Assembly (NCBI RefSeq): GCF_004770265.1
Contig: NZ_RQGQ01000016.1
Span: forward strand, 372,001 to 436,000
Direction of reading: 5' to 3'
DNA length: 64,000 nucleotides
DNA from: Leptospira congkakensis
Lineage (GTDB): Bacteria > Spirochaetota > Leptospiria > Leptospirales > Leptospiraceae
The notes under the pieces were generated by a model. That model made no database searches. It was not told the DNA's origin and saw nothing but the letters and a program-made list of their open reading frames with translations. Positions 10,678 to 20,175 of this stretch are shown here, piece after piece (the first letter of the stretch is position 1; every line of letters starts with the position of its first letter). Made by a program: the position numbers and the translations under genes.

Positions 10678-12075
10678 GTGTTATTTAATTCTATTTCCTT
10701 TTTATCACATTTTTTAGTATTCTACTCCATTTATTATTTTGCAACTGATAGGATACGTAAGTATTTACTTCTTTCCTTTGGTGTTTATTTCTATTCTCAG
10801 TGGAGTATCAATGCCACCATTCTTCTTTTTTTATCAGTAGTTTTTAACTATAGTTTAGGAAGATACCTTAGTCTTTTAAATGGAAAATCTAAGAAAACTA
10901 TCTTTGTTTTAGGAATCACCGTTAATTTAGTTTATCTTGGTGTTTTTAAATATTTTATTTTTATTTGGGAGTTGTTTTCTGATTTAAGAATCGGTTTTGG
11001 ATTGCCGGGCCTTATTTGGAAACCAGAAATTTTATTACCTATAGGAATTTCCTTTTATACATTTCATAACATTAGTTATTTGATAGATGTTTATGATGAA
11101 AAAATAGCTCCTTGTAAAAACTTTTTTACATTTGCAATTTATGATTTGTTTTTCCCCCTTTTGTTACTTGGCCCCATCGAAAGACCAGGCAACTTAATCC
11201 CGCAAATCGAATCGAAACAAATCATTCGAAGAGAAAATATTTGGAATGGAATTTCCCTTTTTCTCTGGGGTGCGTTTATCAAATCAACTATTGCCGATCC
11301 TTTTTCTAGATATGTAGAAATTCATGCAAAGGGTTTTGAAACCTTAGAACCTGGAATCTTATGGATCGTAGCTCCTGTCATCGCCTTCCAAATCTATGCC
11401 GATTTTTTTGGATACTCTCTCTGTGCAATGGGTTTAGCCGAAATGATGGGCTTTCGTTTGATGAACAATTTCAAAAGACCATTTTTTTCCTCCAATCCTT
11501 CTGAGTTTTGGTCAAAATGGCATATTTCTCTTTCTACCTGGCTGCGAGATTACGTATATATAAAGTTAGGTGGAAATAGGCACGGTTTCTTTAGGGAAAA
11601 TACAAACTTGATGGTGGTATGGTTTCTTGCTGGAGTTTGGCATGGAGCAGGCTATGGGTTTGTGATTTGGGGAATTTATTTGGGACTCTGTTTGGTTTTG
11701 TATCGTTCTTTGAAACATTATGGACTCATAGTACAAGGCAGTCGTGTTCAATCTATACTGGGAACCATTTTTACTTTTTATAGTTTTTCGTTGGGCCTTC
11801 TTCTTTTTAGAATCAATTCTCCTTCGGAAACAAAATTGATTTTAGACAATTTATCTTTCCTGCCGCATCTTTCTTCATTCCCAATTATGATCCTAATAAC
11901 GACGATTCCGTTATTAGTTTTTGATCTTTGGCAAGAATGGAAAAATACGGAACGTCCAACTTTCTTTATCTCCACAAAACCATATTCGTTTCTATTTATA
12001 TTCTTTGTTTTGTTTCTTTGGTTTTCTATATTTTCACCCTTTGGGAAACAGGATTTTTTTTATTTTCAGTTTTAA
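10678..12075 (+). CDS. MBOAT family O-acyltransferase (AlgI-like)
   Basis: This polytopic membrane protein of 465 residues transfers acyl (often acetyl) groups to extracytoplasmic polysaccharides or lipids. The GTG start is chosen because it gives the family's typical N-terminus (M)LFNSISFL, although the frame opens further upstream inside the preceding gene. Conserved features are FWSKWHISLSTWLRDYVYI, then LGGNR, and FLAGVWHGAGYGFVIWG with the presumed catalytic His. The next gene, ten bases on, encodes an SGNH-like protein, the usual partner of AlgI-type acyltransferases. The substrate cannot be read from sequence. Confidence 0.9.
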   Translation: MLFNSISFLSHFLVFYSIYYFATDRIRKYLLLSFGVYFYSQWSINATILLFLSVVFNYSLGRYLSLLNGKSKKTIFVLGITVNLVYLGVFKYFIFIWELFSDLRIGFGLPGLIWKPEILLPIGISFYTFHNISYLIDVYDEKIAPCKNFFTFAIYDLFFPLLLLGPIERPGNLIPQIESKQIIRRENIWNGISLFLWGAFIKSTIADPFSRYVEIHAKGFETLEPGILWIVAPVIAFQIYADFFGYSLCAMGLAEMMGFRLMNNFKRPFFSSNPSEFWSKWHISLSTWLRDYVYIKLGGNRHGFFRENTNLMVVWFLAGVWHGAGYGFVIWGIYLGLCLVLYRSLKHYGLIVQGSRVQSILGTIFTFYSFSLGLLLFRINSPSETKLILDNLSFLPHLSSFPIMILITTIPLLVFDLWQEWKNTERPTFFISTKPYSFLFIFFVLFLWFSIFSPFGKQDFFYFQF

Positions 12076-12084
12076 ATTAAATTT

Positions 12085-13128
12085 ATGAAGATTCGTTATT
12101 TTATATTCACCTTTTTTTTGATTTCTATTTTTATGCACCTAACATGGGAATGGTTTATCCCGTATTGTGAAACCACTTCTTCTTATTGGTATTTATCCAA
12201 AAAAAGAAAGATAAGAACGGATGCAAAAATTTTAGTATTGGGTGATAGCCAGATCGTCAGTGGAATCACTCCAGATTTTTTTGCAGAGGTTGAGGATGTG
12301 TCTTCTGAAGAAGTTTTATATTTTCCTAAACCAAGCCAACAACCTGAAGGAATTCTTGTCGAATCATTAGAACTGGTTCACCAACTTCCCAAACTACGGA
12401 AAGTGTATGTGAATCTTTCTCCGTTAAATACAAGTAAAAACTCGGTTACCGATGCAAACCGGCAATTGTTTTATTCCTTCGGGAATTTATCGAAAGAAAG
12501 TATCATTCACCCATTGGTTCGCAAAGCATACTTCTCTAATCTAACGGATCTAAGTTGGAAGATTATAATTTCTGTATTTCCTTATTTTGGACTGAGTTCG
12601 AATCTAAATCGATTAGTTTATGATCCGGCTGCACAAGCAGATGTTCCGAGAAGGAAACAAGAGTTTCTGTACATTCAGGAAAGTATGGAAAAAAGACAAG
12701 GCTCTTGGGTTTGGAAATCCATTGGCGAAGACCCAATTTTACAAGAGGAAGAAGAATTTCCAGAAAATAGTTCTTTCGTCCTCTCTGGGAAACGAGATCT
12801 TTCCGTAACCATCTGGTATGATATAGTAAAACTATGGACGGAAAAAAACGTAGAAGTTGTTTTTCTTAGAATTCCTTTTTCACCGAAAATGGAAAAAGAC
12901 ATTCTAAAAACAAATGCTAATACAGTCAGTGATGAAATTTTTAAAACGATTACCTACGAACCTAATCAACAGAAGGTGGTTGTGTTTGATTTTCGATCGG
13001 TGTTTTTAAATGATTATCAGAATTTTGCAGATTTAACCCATCTCAACCAAAAAGGAAGAGATGCGTTTTCTCTGATTTTGAAGAAAGTGTTATTTGATCA
13101 CACCCACACGCCGACCAAGGGCATGTAA
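12085..13128 (+). CDS. SGNH-like membrane-anchored protein (DUF1574-like)
   Basis: This 347-residue protein has one N-terminal hydrophobic anchor (about residues 5-20) and a presumably periplasmic domain. ILVLGDSQIVSGI near residue 50 resembles block I of SGNH hydrolases (G-D-S), and FADLTHLNQKGRDAF near the end resembles block V with Asp and His. Its position right after an MBOAT acyltransferase parallels AlgI/AlgJ pairs, so a role in O-acylation of a surface glycan or lipid is inferred. Its 3' end overlaps the convergent small gene by 39 bases. Confidence 0.75.
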   Translation: MKIRYFIFTFFLISIFMHLTWEWFIPYCETTSSYWYLSKKRKIRTDAKILVLGDSQIVSGITPDFFAEVEDVSSEEVLYFPKPSQQPEGILVESLELVHQLPKLRKVYVNLSPLNTSKNSVTDANRQLFYSFGNLSKESIIHPLVRKAYFSNLTDLSWKIIISVFPYFGLSSNLNRLVYDPAAQADVPRRKQEFLYIQESMEKRQGSWVWKSIGEDPILQEEEEFPENSSFVLSGKRDLSVTIWYDIVKLWTEKNVEVVFLRIPFSPKMEKDILKTNANTVSDEIFKTITYEPNQQKVVVFDFRSVFLNDYQNFADLTHLNQKGRDAFSLILKKVLFDHTHTPTKGM

Positions 13129-13275
13129 GTTAACTCCCCAACCAAGACCAAAAAATTGTTTCGGTGTTAGGATTTCCTCAGTGCTTGGATCCCAGATATC
13201 TTTTACAAATGCTTCTGCAGTGATTTCTGTTCCGTAAGGAATTCCCCAGAAATTTTTATCTTCATTGTATGACAT
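13090..13275 (-). CDS. small protein, possibly DUF5808-like
   Basis: This 61-residue soluble protein is preceded by a very good ribosome site (AGGGAGG about seven bases before the ATG), which supports it as real despite overlapping the end of the plus-strand neighbour. It is rich in Trp, Phe and Gly; the pattern W-D-P-x(4)-I-L-T-P-K followed by G-L-G-W-G-V-N resembles the small DUF5808 domain (P-K-R...G-W-x-x-N). The function is unknown, and the family assignment is from memory and moderate. Confidence 0.65.
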   Translation of the reverse strand: MSYNEDKNFWGIPYGTEITAEAFVKDIWDPSTEEILTPKQFFGLGWGVNLHALGRRVGVIK

Positions 13276-13302
13276 AAATTTGCCTCCCTATTTGACCCAA
13301 TT

Positions 13303-14388
13303 CTATGATTTGAAGGATTCTACCATAGTATAAAATTCTTGAAAATGATAGGCCGAGTCGTGGGGACCTGGGCATGCTTCTGGATGGTATTGGACAGCCA
13401 TTACCGGTAAACCTTTGGTTTTGAGACCAGCTACCGTATTGTCGAATAAATTGATCCTTGTGATCGGCATATCGCTAGAAGACTCACCTAACACATGAAA
13501 GCCATGGTTTTGAGAAGTGATTTCAATTTTTCCTGTTTCTTCGTTTCGAACGGGATGGTTCCCACCACGGTGACCAAACTTAAGTTTGGCTGTTTGTTTT
13601 CCAAGAGCAAGTCCAATGATTTGGTGCCCTAAACAGATTCCAAAAAGTGGTTTCTTCGCATCCATAATGGCTTTTGCAGAGGAGATTGCGTAGTCAAGAG
13701 GAGCGGGATCTCCAGGTCCATTAGAAAGGAAGTAAGCATCAAATCCATCTTTTAGTAAATCTTCGGCTTTGGTTTTGGCAGGGAAAACATGTACATTAAA
13801 TCCAGCTGCGTCTAGAAGTTTGAGAATATTTCTTTTGATTCCGAAGTCATAAACGGCAAGTTTAAACTTACTCGGAGAATGAGCACCAAATACATATGGT
13901 TTTTCACAAGTGACCACTTGGGCTAAATCTTGGCCTTCCATAGTCGGAGCATTTTTTACTGCTTCCAGGAAAGAATCTTCATAAGTTTCGCTGATGAATA
14001 TTCCACAAGACATGGCTCCAGAGTTTCGAATGATACGTGTTAGCTTGCGTGTGTCGATTCCTTCAATCGCAGGCACTCCAAACCGAATGAGAAACTCGCT
14101 AAGAGTTTCTTTGGATTGGAAGTTGGACGGTCGTTTGACGTATTCTTTGACAATGAGTCCAGAAGCTTGGATCTTATCAGATTCCATATCGTCTGGATTG
14201 ATTCCATAGTTCCCAATCATGGGGTAGGTAAGGGTCACGAGTTGGCCTTTGTAGGAAGGGTCAGTGATGATTTCCTGATATCCCGCCATAGAGGTATTGA
14301 AGACTACCTCGCCGATCGAATTCTTATTTGCACCGAAGGATCGGCCCTTCATGACCGTTCCGTTTGCTAAAACCAAAAAAGCCTGCAT
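13303..14388 (-). CDS. carA: carbamoyl-phosphate synthase small subunit
   Basis: This glutaminase subunit of carbamoyl-phosphate synthase feeds ammonia to CarB for pyrimidine and arginine synthesis. With the start at [15 protein letters not shown] it has 361 residues; starts nine or 39 bases further upstream are also open. The N-terminal domain has [17 protein letters not shown]. The class I amidotransferase domain has the nucleophile Cys in [15 protein letters not shown] and the His/Glu pair in [14 protein letters not shown]. No carB is in the window. Confidence 0.95.
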   Translation of the reverse strand: MQAFLVLANGTVMKGRSFGANKNSIGEVVFNTSMAGYQEIITDPSYKGQLVTLTYPMIGNYGINPDDMESDKIQASGLIVKEYVKRPSNFQSKETLSEFLIRFGVPAIEGIDTRKLTRIIRNSGAMSCGIFISETYEDSFLEAVKNAPTMEGQDLAQVVTCEKPYVFGAHSPSKFKLAVYDFGIKRNILKLLDAAGFNVHVFPAKTKAEDLLKDGFDAYFLSNGPGDPAPLDYAISSAKAIMDAKKPLFGICLGHQIIGLALGKQTAKLKFGHRGGNHPVRNEETGKIEITSQNHGFHVLGESSSDMPITRINLFDNTVAGLKTKGLPVMAVQYHPEACPGPHDSAYHFQEFYTMVESFKS

Positions 14389-14434
14389 CAAATCCATTCC
14401 AAAGAATCGATTCCTAATGACGAACAAAAATTCA

Positions 14435-15004
14435 TCAGTCTTTTGTGTAATAACGTTTTATCCGATCGTACCGGTAGTCTCCGTTAATTTCTACAGTTTT
14501 CATTTGGGAAAGTGAATCTGCCATTTCCTGTGCCAGTCCAGGTTCGATGGTCAGGTAGGAGCGTTTCCCGCGGACTAGGTAAACAATTTGTCCAGTCGCC
14601 CCATCGGCTTCGATGACTTGGCCTTGGATCCTTTTTGTTTGGGAGGAGGAAGGACTGACGGAAACCTGATACTTTTGAAAGATATGGGGTCTACCCACGC
14701 AGAGCCAAATATCGGAAGTAGGAGCCATTTGTGCGGCTTTCCCTTCTATATTCCGCTTTTCATAAGGTTGATTTCCCAGCGCCAATTTCATGGTGTCGGC
14801 ATCACAGAATATCGTTTTCTCGCGGAGGTTTGTACTATCCAAATAGCGGAATTGTGGTTCTGGGCCTAGTGCATCCCAATGCACCAATTCGCCTGAAAAA
14901 CGAATTACCTTCCTTTCCATTGCATAGCTTTTGTTTGAAAACAGAACAATAAGCAAAAACAATCTGCAAATAAGGAAAACTTGCTTAGACGGCGTTAGAC
15001 TCAT
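14435..15004 (-). CDS. exported hypothetical protein
   Basis: This is a 189-residue protein with a likely signal peptide ([19 protein letters not shown], cleavage near SYA). The start at MSLTPSK is preferred over a GTG 21 bases upstream because it places the hydrophobic core correctly. The mature part has no motif I recognise; it holds two Cys (IFCDAD, WLCVGRP) and ends in a basic Tyr-rich tail. It lies between carA and ompL1 and is transcribed divergently from ompL1. Confidence 0.7.
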   Translation of the reverse strand: MSLTPSKQVFLICRLFLLIVLFSNKSYAMERKVIRFSGELVHWDALGPEPQFRYLDSTNLREKTIFCDADTMKLALGNQPYEKRNIEGKAAQMAPTSDIWLCVGRPHIFQKYQVSVSPSSSQTKRIQGQVIEADGATGQIVYLVRGKRSYLTIEPGLAQEMADSLSQMKTVEINGDYRYDRIKRYYTKD

Positions 15005-15053
15005 TCGAATTACCACATTTAACACAATTTTCGTTAAGATTTAACAATTTTAT

Positions 15054-15082
15054 TTGACAAATCCTAGAAGAACGACTAGTTT
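15054..15082 (+). promoter_or_regulatory. sigma70-type promoter of ompL1
   Basis: A consensus -35 TTGACA (15054-15059) is followed after 17 bases by TAGTTT (15077-15082). It lies about 100 bases before the porin start codon, which has the ribosome site AAGGAG. An outer-membrane porin is expected to be strongly expressed, and this is the best promoter match in the intergenic region. The position is inferred; no start site is known. Confidence 0.55.
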
Positions 15083-15179
15083 CATTGCAATTGTCGGTAT
15101 GAACGGTTGCTCACTTGCATTCGTTTGTCCACAGGTACGAAAAAAATTCAGGAAACAACTCATTAAGGAGTAATCATCA

Positions 15180-16082
15180 ATGCTGAAATCTCTACGTTTT
15201 GGAATGATGGGGTTCTTACTTTTGTGCTTAGCTGGTAGCTTAAGCGCTCAATCAGGTCCTCGTTCTTATGTTATGATCGGTCTTGGAGCTCAATTTGACC
15301 TAGCTCAACTCGGTGGAACTATCACAAAAGATGGTCTAGATTCTGGTCAACCTAGACTTCGTCCAGATGGATCCGCTTACGGAACACCACAAAAGGCTAT
15401 TTATGCTGAAAACACTTTGATCAGCTTAAAAAGAACTACTGGTGGCGCAATCGGTGCAAAAACTAACGGAGCTATGGTGGGTGGTAACATCAACGTAGGT
15501 TACGAAAAAGAAGGTATTTTTGGAATCAATAGCCTTTTCTGGAGAGTCAACGTTAACTACACTACAAAGATTGCTGGTGGTGATACATCTTCAACTGTAA
15601 TGGGTTACAAATGGTTAGACCAAGAATGGTCTTACACTGCTTGGACTGTTCCTACATACCTTGGTATCAAACTTTACAACGCTGCTAACGACACTGCTGT
15701 GTACGTTGGTGCTGGTGTGAACTACTTCCAAGGATGGTGGGGAGTTTCTGGAACAATCAATAACCCAGGACTTCAAACTTTTGCTCCAGGAGTTCTTGGA
15801 CCAGGAGGAGCTCTTCTTGGTGATGCTCCTACTAGTGGAATTCATAAAGAAAACGTACGTTTTGGTGCAAGCGGAATCGGTTTAAACTGGTTAGTTGGTG
15901 CTCAAACAAAAATCACTGACAAAGGTCACCTTTTCTTCGAATTGGAAACTATCCTTTCCGCAGGAATGGGAGTTGGTGGTGTGAACTCTTTAGGTGGAGC
16001 TTCTGCTCTTGCTCCTTGGGTTGCATACCCAGTAGTGATCGGTGGACAAACTTACCGCGTAGGTTACAAAATCGAGATCTAA
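15180..16082 (+). CDS. ompL1: outer-membrane porin OmpL1
   Basis: This 300-residue protein has a signal peptide ending AGSLSAQ (about residues 1-24). The mature protein carries segments I recognise from leptospiral OmpL1: LDLxQLGGTITKDGLD-type sequence near the N-terminus, RTTGGAIGAKTNGAMVGGN, the YVGAGVNYFQGWW strand, KGHLFFELETILSAG, and the C-terminal strand GGQTYRVGYKIEI. OmpL1 is a transmembrane beta-barrel porin specific to Leptospira. This copy is about 20 residues shorter than the pathogen protein (about 320). Gene order on both sides is monocistronic. Confidence 0.95.
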   Translation: MLKSLRFGMMGFLLLCLAGSLSAQSGPRSYVMIGLGAQFDLAQLGGTITKDGLDSGQPRLRPDGSAYGTPQKAIYAENTLISLKRTTGGAIGAKTNGAMVGGNINVGYEKEGIFGINSLFWRVNVNYTTKIAGGDTSSTVMGYKWLDQEWSYTAWTVPTYLGIKLYNAANDTAVYVGAGVNYFQGWWGVSGTINNPGLQTFAPGVLGPGGALLGDAPTSGIHKENVRFGASGIGLNWLVGAQTKITDKGHLFFELETILSAGMGVGGVNSLGGASALAPWVAYPVVIGGQTYRVGYKIEI

Positions 16083-16103
16083 TCAGTTCTTTACTGAGAA
16101 GAC

Positions 16104-16139
16104 AAAAGCCGGAGTTGGTTTCCAACCCCGGCTTTTTTT
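16104..16139. terminator. rho-independent terminator between ompL1 and phhB
   Basis: Arms AAAAGCCGGAGTTGG and CCAACCCCGGCTTTT pair with one mismatch around a three-base loop, followed by a T run on the plus strand; A residues before the stem give a shorter T run on the minus strand. It serves ompL1 and may act for convergent phhB, whose stop codon overlaps the tail. Confidence 0.9.
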
Positions 16140-16434
16140 ATGTCATAAGCTGGATGATGAAATTTTGATCTCTTGTGGTTAGGGAATTTGTTTCATGTGT
16201 GAATAAGCGCAAACGCACCCTGTTGTATACATTCCAAATTTCTGCATGATGGTCTAGGGATTCAGAAACGAATGCTAGTTTTGTGAGAAATACAAAGGCT
16301 TCTTTGAAATTTCGAAATTCCTTTTCATATTGAAAAAAGGAAACACCTTCTGTTGATTCCAATTTCCATTCTTGGTAAGTGTTTAGTAGGTTTTGAATTT
16401 CGATAGTTGTCAGGTCGGTTGGTTTTTCTCTCAT
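16138..16434 (-). CDS. phhB: pterin-4a-carbinolamine dehydratase
   Basis: This 98-residue enzyme recycles the 4a-hydroxy-tetrahydropterin formed by aromatic amino acid hydroxylases. The family signature is clear: SLDHHAEIWNVYNRVRLRL followed by THETNSLTTRD, with the catalytic His pair and the downstream His. The ATG overlaps the upstream permease stop by four bases, so the two are co-transcribed. The role may be in pterin metabolism generally, since no hydroxylase gene is visible nearby. Confidence 0.9.
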   Translation of the reverse strand: MREKPTDLTTIEIQNLLNTYQEWKLESTEGVSFFQYEKEFRNFKEAFVFLTKLAFVSESLDHHAEIWNVYNRVRLRLFTHETNSLTTRDQNFIIQLMT

Positions 16435-17318
16435 GGTTTTCCCTTCTTTTTATGAAAAACAATCAAATACAATCCCAGAAGGATAAGTCCTGCACCAATT
16501 AATTTTTGACCATCAACCGGTTCTTTCATAAATAAAATTCCAACAAACATTAAAAAGATGGGTTCTATCAGGAGTGTGGCATTGAGTTTACTGATAGGCA
16601 AATGGTTGTGTGCTTCAAAATAAAAAGCTCGCCCTAAAAAATATCCAAGTAATGAAAATAATCCAAGAATGATGATAACAGAAACTTTCGGAATATAAAA
16701 ACTACCGATGTATAAGGAATATAAAAAGAAAAATATCGTAAGAAGGAAGAGTCGCAAATAAGCATACTCGAGTCCCAGAATTTCCGGAATGTATTTTTTT
16801 ATCATATAACTTTGGATTGCAAAAAGAAAAGCACTGAGTAAAATACAAAAAGCAGAAATCAGTTTGATTTGGCCTTGTAAAGTGGAGATCATATAGATTC
16901 CAAGGATGGCAATAGCGATTCCAAACACCTCTCTGCTTTTCAGCTTCTCTCCTAAGAAAAAAACTCCAAGTAATACATTGTAAAGAACAGTAGTTTTGAT
17001 CAGGATGGCAGAGGGTCCTAAATCCGTTTGTTTCAGTGCATAATAATACAAAACAATGCCAATGGCATTGGAAATGGTTCCTAATGCTAAAATGAGTCCA
17101 TCTCGTTTGATGGTAGTAATGACCTTGGATTGTCGTTTTTGGGAAAATAAAAAGTAAGGAGTGACAATGATAAAAGCAAATCCAACTCCAAATAGAGCCG
17201 CTATCTCCGGTTCAGTATTGTAATTCCGGAAGATTTCTTTGAAACCAATGACCTCAAAAGCAAAAAATACTCCTGTAAGGAATACATAGAAATATCCTTT
17301 TTTTTCATTACCAGTCAA
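16431..17318 (-). CDS. EamA/DMT superfamily permease
   Basis: This 295-residue integral membrane protein has about ten predicted helices in two EamA repeats; the second half shows [20 protein letters not shown], the usual helix 8-9 region (compare E-P-x(n)-L-x-E). The substrate cannot be inferred. It overlaps ung by 11 bases and phhB by four, making a three-gene minus-strand unit. Confidence 0.85.
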   Translation of the reverse strand: MTGNEKKGYFYVFLTGVFFAFEVIGFKEIFRNYNTEPEIAALFGVGFAFIIVTPYFLFSQKRQSKVITTIKRDGLILALGTISNAIGIVLYYYALKQTDLGPSAILIKTTVLYNVLLGVFFLGEKLKSREVFGIAIAILGIYMISTLQGQIKLISAFCILLSAFLFAIQSYMIKKYIPEILGLEYAYLRLFLLTIFFFLYSLYIGSFYIPKVSVIIILGLFSLLGYFLGRAFYFEAHNHLPISKLNATLLIEPIFLMFVGILFMKEPVDGQKLIGAGLILLGLYLIVFHKKKGKP

Positions 17319-17973
17319 TGGGTTCTTTTCCTTGAGATCGTAAATACTCGTTTGTTTTTGAAAAATGTTTGTTTCCTAAAAATCCTCTGTAAGCTGAAAG
17401 TGGGGAAGGGTGTGCCGATTTTAGCACATAGTGTTTGTTTGGTGGGATAAGGATTTCTTTTTTCCCCGCAAAAGATCCCCAAAATAAAAACACGATGTTT
17501 GATTTTTTCTCTGCTAAGATTTTGATGGCCGCATCCGTAAATTCTTCCCAGCCTTTGTTTTGGTGAGAACCTGCTTTGTCTTTTTGAACCGTGAGTGTGG
17601 CATTTAACAGAAGTACACCTTGGTTTGCCCAGCGTGTGAGGTTTCCCGTTTTAGGAATGGGTTTTTGTATGTCTTCCCCAATTTCTTTAAAGATATTTTG
17701 TAAAGAAGGAGGAAAGGGAACACCATCATTTACAGAAAAACAAAGTCCATGGGCCTGGCCTGGACCGTGGTAGGGATCTTGGCCAAGAATCACAACTTTC
17801 ACTTTGTCAAAGGGACAAGAGTCAAACGCATTAAAAATTAATTTTGCAGGTGGGTAAACAACCTTTGATTTATATTCCTCCCTGATCCATTCTCTTAAGG
17901 TAGAAAAATATGGTTTTTCAAATTCTAATTGTAGAACTTCTTTCCAACCTGGTTCAATTTGAACGTCTTTCAA
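17308..17973 (-). CDS. ung: uracil-DNA glycosylase
   Basis: This family 1 UDG removes uracil from DNA. Motif [19 protein letters not shown] carries the catalytic Asp (about residue 66) and the C-terminal motif [13 protein letters not shown] carries the catalytic His and the DNA-intercalation loop. The start chosen is a TTG giving 221 residues, because GGAGGGGAG lies just upstream and it matches family length; the frame continues to an ATG 57 bases upstream, but that would overlap the neighbour much more. It overlaps the methyltransferase-like gene by 20 bases. Confidence 0.93.
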   Translation of the reverse strand: MKDVQIEPGWKEVLQLEFEKPYFSTLREWIREEYKSKVVYPPAKLIFNAFDSCPFDKVKVVILGQDPYHGPGQAHGLCFSVNDGVPFPPSLQNIFKEIGEDIQKPIPKTGNLTRWANQGVLLLNATLTVQKDKAGSHQNKGWEEFTDAAIKILAEKKSNIVFLFWGSFAGKKEILIPPNKHYVLKSAHPSPLSAYRGFLGNKHFSKTNEYLRSQGKEPIDW

Positions 17974-19168
17974 TTCTCCCCTCCGAATGAAAGTATAATA
18001 CTCGTAAGTCGATTCCGCCATGAGTGACATGGATTGTTTTTTTAGAAAAATTACGAAGTTCTCTCATACAATCACTCCATTTTTCTTCCGTGGGGCAAAG
18101 GATAAATCCAAATAACTTAGGTTGGTTTTTGGTTAGTTTGAGAAGTTCTTCCAATCGTTTTCCAATTTTGGAAAATAGTTTTTCCTCCGGACCCGTTCTT
18201 TCATGTTTGCGAAGTCCATACGGCGGGTTTAGAGGTAAAAAATAATGGGAAGAGTTAGAATCTCCTTCTGGCAAAACAGGAAAGGTTCTAAAAAAATCAG
18301 AGATACTATGATCCCAAAGATCTACCTGAATTATTTTTTTCCAACGTTTGAATTCTTCGGCCCAGTAACTTTCCAAAGCAGGATCGGTATCTTGTATGAC
18401 AATGGTTGTGTGCTGATGTTCTGCCAACGTTATGTTTTCTTTTTGTTTCTTTTTGAAATGTTCAAATGATTTTTCTGGGAAAAGATTCAGTTTGAAAAAT
18501 ATAAAATCTCTTGGTAAAGATAATAAAGAGATTTTTTCTTCTTGTAACGCCCATTCGGTGGCAAAAGTCAAGGTTCCTGCAAAAGGAATATAAACTGCCG
18601 CCACATCTTTTTTAGGAACTAAAAAGATATCAAAACATTGTGAAATTAGAATTTGGCTTAAGTCTTCTGGAACAGGAGCACTTGTTGGGAAGTTAGCTTT
18701 GATCCCTCGTTTGTATCCTGGTTCTCCTAAAAGTGATAACGAAACGGTAATTTCATCTTCGAAATAACTAATATGAAGGTTTTCTTTGATTTCATAAAAT
18801 TTTGTATTTGGATCGGCAAATAATGGTTTTGCGATTTGTACGGCCTCCGTAAGGATCCGATCCCATTCTTCTCCCCTTAGGTCAGAAGATTTGTCCCAAT
18901 CTGTTGTGCGTCCAATCACAAGTCGGAGGTCTCGAATGAATAGACCATGAAACAAAAGATAGGCGATCTGATGGGAGTTTGTGTTTTCTAATTTGATTTT
19001 TTCAGAAAATACACGAATGTTTGGTTCTGGTTGGTTGGGTAAGGGAACCGAACCCAAAATTTCTTTTACTTGTTCGCCTACCCAAGTGGCTGTACCGGGA
19101 GGGAAATACAACTCCCAACTGAGAGTGGTTCCGGTTTGTGGTTTTCGGATTCTAAATTTCCAATTCAT
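17954..19168 (-). CDS. divergent RlmL/UPF0020-like RNA methyltransferase
   Basis: This is a 404-residue protein. The order of motifs follows the THUMP-UPF0020 methyltransferases: a segment [20 protein letters not shown] (compare the K-R-G-Y-R...A-P-L motif), then [17 protein letters not shown] in place of D-P-x-x-G-S-G-T-x-x-I-E-A-A, and the target-flipping motif [12 protein letters not shown]. The SAM-binding motif has lost its acidic residue and one Gly (FAGT), so this is a divergent member. RNA methylation is likely but the site is unknown. Confidence 0.65.
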   Translation of the reverse strand: MNWKFRIRKPQTGTTLSWELYFPPGTATWVGEQVKEILGSVPLPNQPEPNIRVFSEKIKLENTNSHQIAYLLFHGLFIRDLRLVIGRTTDWDKSSDLRGEEWDRILTEAVQIAKPLFADPNTKFYEIKENLHISYFEDEITVSLSLLGEPGYKRGIKANFPTSAPVPEDLSQILISQCFDIFLVPKKDVAAVYIPFAGTLTFATEWALQEEKISLLSLPRDFIFFKLNLFPEKSFEHFKKKQKENITLAEHQHTTIVIQDTDPALESYWAEEFKRWKKIIQVDLWDHSISDFFRTFPVLPEGDSNSSHYFLPLNPPYGLRKHERTGPEEKLFSKIGKRLEELLKLTKNQPKLFGFILCPTEEKWSDCMRELRNFSKKTIHVTHGGIDLRVLYFHSEGRIERRSN

Positions 19169-19210
19169 CTTTTCCTTGCTCTAGACATTTCTTTCGAGAA
19201 ATTGACTTTT

Positions 19211-20125
19211 ATGTCCAGGATCTTCACTCCAGAACTCTTTTTGGTGATTGCCGCCATTCTTTGGGGTGGAACCTTTGTGGTCATCAAACTTGCACTAGAT
19301 TCGGTGCCACCCTTCCTATTTTTAGCGGTTCGGTTTTGGCTCGCAGGAATCATCACTTTACTGCTGTATCGTAAAACTTTATTTTCCAAAGCCAACAGAA
19401 GGTGGGATTATATTTTTCCGGCTTTTCTTGTGGCACTTGCAGCGCTTTTAGGTTATGCCTTCCAAACCATCGGACTTGTTTATACAACAGCCACGCAGTC
19501 TGGATTTATGACGGGTGCCTATGTTGTGTTTGTTCCCTTGTTACAAATTGCCATTGAAAGAAAGTTACCTTCGCTACGCACTTGGATTGCCGTTTTGATT
19601 GTAGTGGCTGGATTATTTTTAATTTCACAAAACGGAAAAACCTACGAAGAAATCCTTCAGACCACTGGCTTTGGGTTGGGTGATGGACTGACTCTGATTG
19701 GTGCTTTTTTCTTTGCCATTTATATCATCCTCATTGATATTTTTAGTAAAAAAATTCCTGCACAAATTTTAGTTTCGTTTGAAATCCTTCTCATCGCTGT
19801 TGTTTCCACAACATTATTCCCTGTAGAATCAATATTATTAAATCAATCGGTATCCATCCAATTCGATATGAAGTTTTGGATCGGAATCATTTATACTTCC
19901 GTTTTTGCTACGATCTTCACTACACAAATCCAAACCAGATACCAAAAGGCAGTCCCACCGGCAAGAGCAGGATTACTTTATAGTATGGAACCTGTGTTTT
20001 CTTTTTTTCTCGCTTATTTAGTATTAGGTGAGAGGTTGGGGGTTGTAGGAGCGATTGGTTCTGGTCTTACTCTCTTCGGGATTGTATTTTCTGAATTAGG
20101 TAAGTGGAATAAACGAGAAGAATGA
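19211..20125 (+). CDS. EamA/DMT superfamily permease
   Basis: This 304-residue membrane protein has two EamA repeats: LVIAAILWGGTFVVIKLALD at the start and PPARAGLLYSMEPVFSFFLA in the second repeat, giving about ten helices. The ATG at 19211 is used because the longer open frame upstream is antisense to the methyltransferase gene. It is divergent from that gene with only 42 bases between. The substrate is unknown; it is not a close copy of the permease at 16431. Confidence 0.88.
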   Translation: MSRIFTPELFLVIAAILWGGTFVVIKLALDSVPPFLFLAVRFWLAGIITLLLYRKTLFSKANRRWDYIFPAFLVALAALLGYAFQTIGLVYTTATQSGFMTGAYVVFVPLLQIAIERKLPSLRTWIAVLIVVAGLFLISQNGKTYEEILQTTGFGLGDGLTLIGAFFFAIYIILIDIFSKKIPAQILVSFEILLIAVVSTTLFPVESILLNQSVSIQFDMKFWIGIIYTSVFATIFTTQIQTRYQKAVPPARAGLLYSMEPVFSFFLAYLVLGERLGVVGAIGSGLTLFGIVFSELGKWNKREE

Positions 20126-20128
20126 CAC

Positions 20129-20163
20129 ACGTGTAGAATTTCTATTCTCTACACGTCTTTTTC
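20129..20163. terminator. terminator between convergent permease genes
   Basis: A perfect nine-base stem (ACGTGTAGA / TCTACACGT, loop about ten bases) is followed by CTTTTT on the plus strand, placed right after the EamA gene stop and before the stop of the convergent AI-2E family gene. Confidence 0.8.
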
Positions 20164-20175
20164 CATAATTTTAAA

